A stretch of DNA of 5,507 nt from Deltaproteobacteria bacterium (GCA_021815525.1 JAKAGN010000214.1:1-5507); one strand, 5' to 3'. Counted from the stretch's first letter, positions 1 through 5,434 are shown. Numbers and translations are program-made. The notes: generated from the letters alone by a model not told the origin.

Positions 1-19
1 GGGGGGGGGGGGGGGGGGG
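1..19. other. 19-nt poly-G run at the window edge
   Basis: The window opens with 19 consecutive G, followed by AGGG and a short GGGGTCCCC palindrome (26-34). No gene or motif is recognisable in bases 1-69. The run could be genuine, the edge of a GC-rich repeat, or a contig-end or homopolymer artefact; the sequence alone cannot decide. Confidence 0.6.
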
Positions 20-69
20 AGGGTCGGGGTCCCCGGCCCGCTCGATTTCAGGCTCTCAGCAAGCCTTAC

Positions 70-232
70 CAGCCTGCCGGAAAACGATGAAATGCAAGGC
101 GCGCGAGTCGCGCGCGATGGGAGCGTAAATCCCACCCCAAGAAATCTGCGATTTCTTGGGGGCCCCGGGGTTCATACGTGACCGAGCGCAAGACGAAGCG
201 CAACGCAGCGGATCGCGTTTTCCGGCAGGCTG
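70..232. repeat. MITE/REP-like palindromic intergenic element
   Basis: The two ends, 70-86 and 216-232, are perfect 17-bp inverted repeats (CAGCCTGCCGGAAAACG and its complement). The interior is also palindromic in pieces: an 8+1+8 palindrome at 99-115 (GCGCGCGA/TCGCGCGC), and a central 12-bp hairpin with arms CCCCAAGAAATC (135-146) and GATTTCTTGGGG (150-161) around a TGC loop. The whole is an imperfect, roughly 163-bp palindrome with no open frame of its own that I can support. This architecture fits a non-autonomous palindromic repeat, a kind I recall as common between genes in deltaproteobacterial genomes. It touches the stop codon of the minus-strand ligase (TAA, 233-235), so its transcript would fold into a strong 3' structure that could protect or end the ligase mRNA. 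There is no U-tract typical of an intrinsic terminator. Confidence 0.75.
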
Positions 233-2419
233 TTACGCTTTGCCGCTTATGTGGAACTTTTGATACTCGTTCATTTTGGCCAGCGCCTTCACGGCGCGTT
301 CGGGGGTCTTGAAAAAGACGCCCTTGTACTTCTTGCCGGGCACGGGGATCATGGTCTTGTCGGAGTCGTCGGAGACCAGGGGCACGCCGAGGATCGGCTT
401 GTCGTAGCGTTCCATGAGGGCCGCCAGGTGCTCCACGTAGCGGTCCTCGATGTCGCACAGGGCCTTGTGGAGGGCGTAGAGGTGCTCCTTGTCCGCCTTG
501 GGGTCGGAGGCGATGGCGTCTTCCACCATGCGGTTGAGCGCGATCTTGCGGCCCAAGATTCCGAGGTTCAGGACCGCGTCGCAGCCGTCCCAGGCCATGA
601 GGACGTCCGCCACCCGGACGGGAATGGTGGGGTCGTTCTCGCCAACGAGGTCGATGGGGTTGCCGCGGCTCCAGAAGGGCGGGAGAATGGCGTTCACCTT
701 CTCGAAGACCTCGGGGGAGAGGGGGACGACGTTTAGGCCGTACTCGTCGCAGAGGTCGGCGGTGACGACGCCCCAGCCGCCGCCCAGGGTCATGATGGCC
801 ACGCGGTTGCCGCGGGGAAGCGGTAGGGCGGAGAAGGCGGCGGAGAGGTCCAATAGGTCCATGGGCTGGTTCACGCGCACCACGCCCGCCTGGCGGCAGG
901 CCGCGTCGAAGACCCGGCTGTCGCCCGCCATGGCCCCGGTGTGGCTGGCGGCGGCGCGCCCGCCCGCGCCGGTGCGGCCGCCCTTCAAGACCACCACGGG
1001 CTTCGATGCCCCCACGCGCCGGGCGCTTTCGAAGAAGCGGCGGCCGTCCTTGACGGACTCGATGTAGAGAACCACCTGCCGCGTCACCTTGTCCTTCTCG
1101 AAGCCCTCCATGAAATCCTCGATCGAGATCATGGCCTCGTTGCCGGAGCCGCAGAAGGCGCGCAGGCCGATGTTCTGCCGGGACGCGAAGCTCATGAGCT
1201 GGGCCCCCATGTTGCCGGACTGGGCCACCATGGCGGTGGAGCCCGCCGGGGTGCGGATGTGGCTTCCCATGCAGAAGAGGCTGATGTGGGGGTTCGTGAT
1301 GCCCATGGTGTTGGGGCCCAGGATCAGGATGTCGTGCGCGCGGGCCTTTTCCACCAGGCGGCGCTCCAGGTCCTTTCCCTCCGGGCCGATCTCGCCGAAG
1401 CCGGAGGTGATGAGAAGGACGTTCTTGATGTTCTTTTCGGCCAGGTCGTCCATAAGGTCCATGACCTGGGCCGCCGGGATGGTGACCACCGCAAGGTCCA
1501 CGGGTTCGGTCAAATCCCGCACGCTTTTCAAGACCGGCCGGCCGAAAATGGTTCCGCCCTTGGGGTTCACGAAGTGGATGGCCCCCTCGTAGCCCCCGGC
1601 GATGGCGCAGGTGGCCACGTTATGGCCCCATTTGCCGAGCCGGGCGCTCATGCCCACGAAGGCGATGGACTTGGGGTAGAAGATGGCCGCGATCTTCTCG
1701 GGCGGCACGGGGACGTGGATGTTTTTCTTCTCCACGGGCGCGCCCAGGATCACCAGGGCGTCCACGGCGGTGAGGCCCCCGTCGTGGCCCGCCAGCAGCG
1801 GGTTCACGTCCACCTCGACTACCTCCGGGCACTCCATGGCAAGCCGCGAAAGCCCGAGGAGCGCGGCCGTCACGTGCGCCCGGTTGACCGCTTTCTCGCC
1901 CCGGAAATCACCCAGAAGCTTCTTGGAGCGGAACTCCTCCAGCATGTCGGCGATGTCGCGCTCCGTCAGGGGCGCCAGGCGGAAGACCACGTCGGCTATG
2001 GCCTCGGTGAAGACCCCGCCCAGGCCGAACATGATGACGGGCCCGAACTGGGGGTCCCGGAAGAGCCCGGCCACGAACTCGCGGCGGCCCGCTATCTGGG
2101 GCTGAACCAAAAAGCCCTCCAGGGCCGCGCCCGCCTTGGCCGAGATGTCCTCCGCCGCGGCCAGGACCTCGCCCTCGCTGCCGAGGCCCACGTGCACGAT
2201 GCCCATCTCGCTCTTGTGGAGCAGCGTCGAGCCGAGGCCCTTCAAAACCACGGGGAAACCGATTTTTCCGGCCTCCCGGGCCGCCTCCGCGGCGGTTTTC
2301 GCCACGATTTCGGGCACAACGGGAACCCCGTAGGCCGCGAGTATTTGCTTGGATTCGGCCTCGCTAAGCGCCGCCCGGCCTTCCTGAAATGCCTTCCTGA
2401 GATATTCTTTAGCGTCCAA
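233..2419 (-). CDS. Acetate/acyl-CoA ligase (ADP-forming), fused beta-alpha type
   Basis: This 728-aa cytoplasmic enzyme belongs to the ADP-forming acyl-CoA synthetase family, which interconverts acyl-CoA + ADP + Pi and acid + CoA + ATP. An N-terminal ATP-grasp (beta) half covers about residues 12-222; it has LHKSEMG with His68, matching the second phospho-relay histidine of the family, GLGGVFTEAIAD near 132, and the closing EVDVNPL. A CoA-binding Rossmann half starts at about 248 (PKSIAFVGMSARLGKWG), followed by succinyl-CoA-ligase-like domains; ASHTGAMAG carries the expected phosphohistidine, His493. I chose the TTG at 2417-2419 because AAAAGGGGG (2424-2432) precedes it and the protein then begins MDAKEYLRKAF, typical of the family. 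An upstream in-frame TTG (2441-2443) would add eight residues but has no ribosome binding site. The TAA stop abuts the palindromic element. Substrate (acetate, aryl or branched acid) cannot be told from sequence. Family assignment is firm, direction and substrate are inference. Confidence 0.93.
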   Translation of the reverse strand: MDAKEYLRKAFQEGRAALSEAESKQILAAYGVPVVPEIVAKTAAEAAREAGKIGFPVVLKGLGSTLLHKSEMGIVHVGLGSEGEVLAAAEDISAKAGAALEGFLVQPQIAGRREFVAGLFRDPQFGPVIMFGLGGVFTEAIADVVFRLAPLTERDIADMLEEFRSKKLLGDFRGEKAVNRAHVTAALLGLSRLAMECPEVVEVDVNPLLAGHDGGLTAVDALVILGAPVEKKNIHVPVPPEKIAAIFYPKSIAFVGMSARLGKWGHNVATCAIAGGYEGAIHFVNPKGGTIFGRPVLKSVRDLTEPVDLAVVTIPAAQVMDLMDDLAEKNIKNVLLITSGFGEIGPEGKDLERRLVEKARAHDILILGPNTMGITNPHISLFCMGSHIRTPAGSTAMVAQSGNMGAQLMSFASRQNIGLRAFCGSGNEAMISIEDFMEGFEKDKVTRQVVLYIESVKDGRRFFESARRVGASKPVVVLKGGRTGAGGRAAASHTGAMAGDSRVFDAACRQAGVVRVNQPMDLLDLSAAFSALPLPRGNRVAIMTLGGGWGVVTADLCDEYGLNVVPLSPEVFEKVNAILPPFWSRGNPIDLVGENDPTIPVRVADVLMAWDGCDAVLNLGILGRKIALNRMVEDAIASDPKADKEHLYALHKALCDIEDRYVEHLAALMERYDKPILGVPLVSDDSDKTMIPVPGKKYKGVFFKTPERAVKALAKMNEYQKFHISGKA

Positions 2420-2423
2420 AGGA

Positions 2424-2432
2424 CCCCCTTTT
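2424..2432 (-). promoter_or_regulatory. Shine-Dalgarno of the acyl-CoA ligase gene
   Basis: On the minus strand this reads AAAAGGGGG, four bases before the TTG at 2417-2419. It decides the start over the TTG at 2441-2443, which lacks any purine-rich sequence in front. The spacing is slightly short. Confidence 0.6.
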
Positions 2433-2468
2433 ATGTCTCGCAAGCTGTGAACGTGAGGTGAAAGCCCC

Positions 2469-2482
2469 GGCCCGGCCGGGCC
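2469..2482. repeat. 14-bp perfect GC palindrome in the ligase leader
   Basis: GGCCCGGCCGGGCC is perfectly self-complementary and sits about 50 bases upstream of the ligase start, inside its probable 5' untranslated region. It could form a short hairpin in the mRNA. It could equally be a chance product of high GC content. Confidence 0.4.
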
Positions 2483-2545
2483 AATGCGTCATGAAAAAAC
2501 GAACCGGAACCGGCATCCCGGCCGCTTCTTCCGGCAGAGCCACCG

Positions 2546-2575
2546 CTGATACATGTCACAATTTTTTTGACTCAA
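2546..2575 (-). promoter_or_regulatory. Candidate sigma70-type promoter for the acyl-CoA ligase
   Basis: On the minus strand TTGAGT (2570-2575) and TATCAG (2546-2551) are separated by 18 bases, each matching four of six consensus positions. They lie in the only AT-rich stretch of the intergenic region (about 2551-2600), with a T/A run between the boxes. The implied leader is about 120 nt. The plus-strand promoter for the RnfB-like gene is less clear: TTGACT at 2567-2572 is a good -35 box but no convincing -10 lies at normal spacing. Confidence 0.35.
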
Positions 2576-2597
2576 CAAGATAAATTTAAAGCGTAGA

Positions 2598-2617
2598 AAA
2601 CGAACGCACGCTCGTTT
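2598..2617. promoter_or_regulatory. 20-bp imperfect palindrome, possible TetR-type operator
   Basis: The half sites AAACGAACG and CGCTCGTTT flank a CA centre; the second half's complement is AAACGAGCG, so eight of nine positions match. Size, symmetry and the GAACG/CGTTT core resemble operators of TetR/AcrR-family repressors. It lies between the two divergent genes, about 25 bases upstream of the candidate -35 box of the ligase promoter and about 170 bases upstream of the RnfB-like start. No regulator gene is in the window, so the factor is unknown. Confidence 0.4.
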
Positions 2618-2769
2618 CCTGCGAAGAGCCATTCACCGCAATTCAAGAGAGGATGGCGCTTTCATGCGGTTTCGCTTCTGCACCCGCTGCCGTGTTCTCC
2701 TTCGCCGGACAAGGCTTGCCTCAGGGAGTCGGGCGTGATATTCGATGAAACAGTCCGTCACCAGCCAAT

Positions 2770-2777
2770 GGAGGGGG
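2770..2777 (+). promoter_or_regulatory. Shine-Dalgarno of the RnfB-like gene
   Basis: GGAGGGGG lies eight bases before the ATG at 2786 and fixes that start. The frame is open further upstream, to a GTG at 2735 and an ATG at 2768, but the latter overlaps this site and neither begins with the hydrophobic anchor expected of RnfB. Confidence 0.85.
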
Positions 2778-2785
2778 CTTTCTAT

Positions 2786-4798
2786 ATGGATTTCGCAATT
2801 CTCGTCACGGCCGTCCTCGCCATGGGGATTTTGGGGCTCATCGTGGGCGTGGGGCTCGCAGTGGCCTCCAAGGTGTTTTACGTCTACGTGGACCCCTTGG
2901 TCTCGGCTGTGGAGGCCGCCATGCCCGGGGCCAACTGCGGCGGCTGCGGGCAGCCGGGCTGCTCGGCAAACGCCGCCGCCATAGTGGCGGGGCTCGCATC
3001 GCCTTCGTCATGCGTGGCCGGCGGGCCGGACGTGGCGGCGGCCATTGCTGCGGCCCTGGGTGTGAGCCTTAAGGCCGCCGAGCCGGACGTGTCGCGGCCG
3101 GGCTGCCACTTCGGAACGGGCGAGGCCGAGGCGCGCTTCGACTACAGGGGGCTTTCCGACTGCCGGGCCGCGCATTACCTCCAGGGCGGCATGAAGGTGT
3201 GCCAGGTGGGCTGCCTGGGCCTTGGCACCTGCGTTTCGGCCTGCATCTTCGGGGCGCTTTCCCTTGGCCCGGACCGCCTCCCGGTTGTGGACGAGAAGAA
3301 ATGCACCGGCTGCGGGGCCTGCGAGCGCACCTGTCCCCGCCACATCATACGGCTCACATCCCTCACGCGCCGCATACTGCGCGAGCTTACCGAGGACGAG
3401 TGCACGACTCCCTGCGAGCGGGCCTGCCCGGCGGGGCTCGAGATCCGCCGCTACGTGGGGCTCGCCGCCGCGGGCGATTTCGCGGGCTCGCTTGCCGTGA
3501 TAAAGGAGCGGATGCCCTTTCCGGGCGTCATCGGCCGCATCTGCCCGCACCCTTGCGAGACGGCCTGCCGCAGGAACCTGGTGGACGAGGCGGTTTCCAT
3601 CAACTGCGTCAAGCGCTTCACGGCGGACTTGGAGCGGGAGTCCGGCGAGCGCATCCTCCCCCGCAAGGCCCCGGAGTCGGGGCTCAGCTTCGCCGTGGCG
3701 GGCGGCGGCGTGGAGGGCCTTTCCACGGCTTACTTCCTGGCGCGCCTGGGCCACTCGGCCCTGGTGCTGGAGGCGGGCGAAAAGGCGGGCGGGCTGCTGC
3801 GGACCGCCATCCGGGAGGACCGGCTGCCCCATGAGGTCCTGGACCACGAGATCGGGGGCATCCTGGCCCTTGGGGTCACCCTCAAGTCAATGACGGCGCT
3901 CGGCCGGGACGTGACGGCCGCGGAGCTTCTCGCCTCCGGCCACGCGGCCTTGTTCATCGCGCCGGGCGGCTGGGACTCGCGCATTTCGCGCATGGGCGGC
4001 GAGCGCCCGGCTCCGCCCCTTCCCGGCCTTCACCTTTTGATCGACGTAATGAAGCACGGCCCCGCGGACCTGGGCGAGCGCCCCGTTTTCGTGGGCGGAG
4101 GAGCCTCGGCCATTGCCGCGGCCCCTGACGGGGCTACGCTCGTCCTGCGAGCCTCCCCGGACGAGCCCTCCTCCGGCCGCAGCGTGGAGATGCTGGCGGG
4201 CTTCGCGGTGACCGCCCTTTTCGGCCTCGGCGAGCGCCTCACCGGGGTCGCCGTCACGAACCTTTCCACCGGACAAAGCTCCGAAATTCCCGCCACGGCC
4301 GTGGTGTTCGCCTCGGGCCGCGTGCCGGAAATGATGGTGCGAAAGCGCCCGGCGGCGGATGAAAATCAGCCCGGAATGCCGCCCGTGGACCCTTCCCTCC
4401 TTTCCTGGGAGGCCCTTTCGCCCCGCAAGAACCCGGCGGCCGGCGGCGGAACAGGCTTTTTGGCCGCATCCGAGCCCCTCACCGATTTTTCCGCGGCCGT
4501 GGCCGCCATTGGCGCGGGCCGGCGGGCCGCCGCGTCCCTCCACCTTCTGGCCACCGGCGCGTTTCCAGCCTCGGAGGCCGGGCTCCTCACCCCTTCCTCC
4601 TTCATCCAGGACCTTACCGAGCTTCACCAGGTGGAACCGGTTCCCCGGAACTCCCCTCCCCACCGCGCCTCCGGGTCCCACGAACTGGAGGCCGTCTTCT
4701 CCCGGGAAACCACCCTGGCCGAGGCAGGCCGCTGCCTCCAATGCGGGCTCGTCTGCTACCGGAAAACCGCCCCCAAGGAAGACGCTGGGCTTTGCTAG
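2786..4798 (+). CDS. RnfB-like electron-transport protein fused to a GltD-like flavoprotein module
   Basis: This 670-aa protein starts like RnfB, the iron-sulfur subunit of Rnf/Rsx membrane complexes. Residues 3-28 form one membrane helix. The RnfB Fe-S domain follows with C51-x2-C54-x4-C59 and C76. Then come GLSDCRAA, a first cluster motif C139-x3-C143-x5-C149-x3-C153 (QVGCLGLGTC, typical of RnfB) and a second, C173-x2-C176-x2-C179-x3-C183. Ordinary RnfB ends soon after this. Here it continues into a GltD-like module: a Cys-rich segment (C206, C210, C214, then C253, C257, C261 in GRICPHPCETAC), a GxGxxG FAD site at 306-311 with E329 closing the fold, a weak second nucleotide site (VGGGASAI, 436-443), and a C-terminal RCLQCGLVC (649-657). 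It probably passes electrons between a soluble carrier and a membrane partner. The RseC gene follows 116 bp downstream on the same strand. The other Rnf subunits are not in the window. Domain calls are firm, physiological partners are inferred. Confidence 0.88.
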   Translation: MDFAILVTAVLAMGILGLIVGVGLAVASKVFYVYVDPLVSAVEAAMPGANCGGCGQPGCSANAAAIVAGLASPSSCVAGGPDVAAAIAAALGVSLKAAEPDVSRPGCHFGTGEAEARFDYRGLSDCRAAHYLQGGMKVCQVGCLGLGTCVSACIFGALSLGPDRLPVVDEKKCTGCGACERTCPRHIIRLTSLTRRILRELTEDECTTPCERACPAGLEIRRYVGLAAAGDFAGSLAVIKERMPFPGVIGRICPHPCETACRRNLVDEAVSINCVKRFTADLERESGERILPRKAPESGLSFAVAGGGVEGLSTAYFLARLGHSALVLEAGEKAGGLLRTAIREDRLPHEVLDHEIGGILALGVTLKSMTALGRDVTAAELLASGHAALFIAPGGWDSRISRMGGERPAPPLPGLHLLIDVMKHGPADLGERPVFVGGGASAIAAAPDGATLVLRASPDEPSSGRSVEMLAGFAVTALFGLGERLTGVAVTNLSTGQSSEIPATAVVFASGRVPEMMVRKRPAADENQPGMPPVDPSLLSWEALSPRKNPAAGGGTGFLAASEPLTDFSAAVAAIGAGRRAAASLHLLATGAFPASEAGLLTPSSFIQDLTELHQVEPVPRNSPPHRASGSHELEAVFSRETTLAEAGRCLQCGLVCYRKTAPKEDAGLC

Positions 4799-4807
4799 AA
4801 AACCACA

Positions 4808-4823
4808 AAGGCGCCTCCGGCGG
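4808..4823. repeat. Short GC-rich repeat copy after the RnfB-like gene
   Basis: AAGGCGCCTCCGGCGG, starting ten bases past the stop codon, is almost the same as the units at 5394-5412 and 5416-5434, with one extra G. It contains a small CGCC/GGCG hairpin. It appears to be another copy of a short intergenic repeat family that follows genes here. Confidence 0.55.
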
Positions 4824-4834
4824 TCTCCTCCGCT

Positions 4835-4901
4835 GAAGCTACGGAAGCCGGGGGGCGGACGAGGGACCTGCTGGAACCTTTCCGGCTTTTTGACAAGCTT
4901 C
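4835..4901 (+). promoter_or_regulatory. Possible leader RNA structure before rseC
   Basis: Two nested complementary pairs bracket this gap: GAAGCT (4835-4840) with AGCTTC (4896-4901), and AAGCCGG (4845-4851) with CCGGCTT (4882-4888). The second arm runs into five T (4887-4891), and the outer arm ends three bases before the rseC Shine-Dalgarno. Such a fold could act as an attenuator or modulate ribosome access. The loop is long (30 nt) and chance pairing in GC-rich DNA is quite possible. Confidence 0.25.
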
Positions 4902-4907
4902 AAGGGG
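4902..4907 (+). promoter_or_regulatory. Shine-Dalgarno of rseC
   Basis: AAGGGG lies seven bases before the ATG at 4915. It supports translation starting well upstream of the in-frame TGA. Confidence 0.7.
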
Positions 4908-4914
4908 ACGAGCG

Positions 4915-5382
4915 ATGGCCGAGGAAGAAGGAATCGTGGCGCGGGTGGAGGGCGGAAGCGCCTGGGTCGTGACCCGGCGCACCGGGGCCTGAGAGGCCTG
5001 CTCGGCCCGGTCGGGCTGCAGGAGCCTGGGGGGCGGCCGCGAGGCGGAGGTAAAGGTGGTAAACAGCCTTTCTGCCCGGCCCGGGGACGCGGTGAGCCTC
5101 GTCATGGCCACCTCGGCGCTTTTCTGGGCAACGCTCGTGGTCTACGTGGCGCCGGTGGCGGCGCTTCTGGGGGGCGCTTTTCTGGGCCAAGGCCTTGCGG
5201 AGCGCTTTTCCTGGGACCCCGACGGCTCGGCGGCGCTTTTCGGGCTCGGGTTTCTGGCCGCGGCGCTTCTGGTGGTGCGCGTGGCCGGGCGCGGCATGGG
5301 GCGGAGGAAAAGCTTTTCGCCCCGCATGGGCCGGATCGTCAGGCGGGCCTGCCCGGAGCCGGGCGGCCGATCAGATACCTAA
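4915..5382 (+). CDS. rseC: RseC-family (SoxR-reducing system) protein with in-frame TGA read as selenocysteine
   Basis: Read through the TGA at codon 26, this gives a 155-aa protein with the full RseC layout and usual family length (about 150-160 aa). The N-terminus is MAEEEGIVARVEGGSAWV, a close fit to the family opening. The family motif C-x2-C-x5-C appears as U26-x2-C29-x5-C35 (GAUEACSARSGC; E. coli RseC has ASCSSCASRAGC). A short beta-rich stretch with PGD follows (residues 43-64), then a helix at about 69-91 with the conserved VYVAP and a second at about 105-121, ending in a basic tail. RseC proteins sit in the inner membrane and work with Rnf/Rsx complexes, for example in keeping SoxR reduced. 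The upstream neighbour being RnfB-like supports the identity. Family membership is strong. Sec insertion is inferred from the exact Cys position and the adjacent SECIS-like hairpin. Alternatives are a nonsense mutation, a sequencing error (TGC to TGA) or initiation at GTG 5056. Confidence 0.85.
4990..4992 (+). other. In-frame TGA, probable selenocysteine codon (Sec26)
   Basis: The TGA sits in frame in the rseC reading frame, 25 codons after the ATG and 130 codons before the TAA stop at 5380-5382. No other stop interrupts the frame. Family alignment from memory puts a Cys at this site, the usual signature of a Cys/Sec exchange. Terminating here would leave a useless 25-aa peptide. Confidence 0.8.
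4994..5027 (+). promoter_or_regulatory. Bacterial SECIS-like stem-loop
   Basis: Just after the TGA the RNA can fold as follows. A lower stem pairs AGG (4994-4996) with CCU (5025-5027). A middle stem pairs CCUGC (4997-5001) with GCAGG (5018-5022), leaving A5023 and G5024 bulged. After a UC bulge (5002-5003), an upper stem pairs GGCCC (5004-5008) with GGGCU (5013-5017), including one G-U pair. The apical loop is GGUC (5009-5012). The loop begins 16 nt after the TGA, within the spacing known for bacterial SECIS elements, and has G in its first two positions. A GGUC loop with a U-containing bulge below is also seen in the E. coli fdhF element that binds SelB. I worked the fold out by hand. Confidence 0.78.
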
Positions 5383-5393
5383 AAGAAAAGCAG

Positions 5394-5434
5394 AAGCGCC
5401 TCAGGCGGCCGGCAAAAGCGCCTCCGGCGGCCGG
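5394..5434. repeat. Two tandem copies of a 19-bp GC-rich repeat
   Basis: AAGCGCCTCAGGCGGCCGG (5394-5412) and AAGCGCCTCCGGCGGCCGG (5416-5434) differ at one base and have a 22-bp period. A related copy lies at 4808-4823, between the RnfB-like and RseC genes. Each unit can form a small CGCC/GGCG hairpin. I recall very similar GCGCCTCCGGCGGCCGGGG strings downstream of genes in Desulfovibrio-like genomes, which is unverified here. Confidence 0.65.

Noticed and set aside
70..232. CRISPR array or tRNA in the palindromic region
   Set aside because: The repeats are inverted, not regularly spaced direct repeats, and no cloverleaf or anticodon arm can be drawn.
941..2461. Long open frame (506 codons) on the plus strand opposite the acyl-CoA ligase
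   Set aside because: Its product is a low-complexity mix rich in His, Gly, Ala and Asp with no recognisable domain. It lies antisense to a gene with clear catalytic motifs and is the usual shadow frame in GC-rich DNA.
2491..2583. 30-codon frame starting MKKRTGTGIP in the intergenic region
   Set aside because: No ribosome binding site precedes it and it runs through the candidate ligase promoter; no resemblance to a known peptide.
2664..2738. 24-codon frame MRFRFCTRCRVLLRR... in the RnfB leader
   Set aside because: It has a weak AGAGAGG about a dozen bases upstream and a CxxC, but is too short, with no coding signal beyond that, to call as a leader peptide.
2735..2785. N-terminal extension of the RnfB-like protein from GTG 2735
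   Set aside because: The strong Shine-Dalgarno at 2770-2777 and the hydrophobic anchor both point to ATG 2786; the extra 17 residues are not RnfB-like.
3887..4903. Open frame of 338 codons on the minus strand opposite the RnfB-like gene
   Set aside because: Gly/Arg-rich with no motifs, and it overlaps a gene with ordered Fe-S and FAD motifs on the other strand.
4915..5382. rseC as a simple pseudogene broken by a nonsense codon
   Set aside because: Only one stop, exactly at a conserved Cys, followed by a correctly spaced SECIS-like hairpin, with the rest of the frame intact. A pseudogene remains possible but is less likely.
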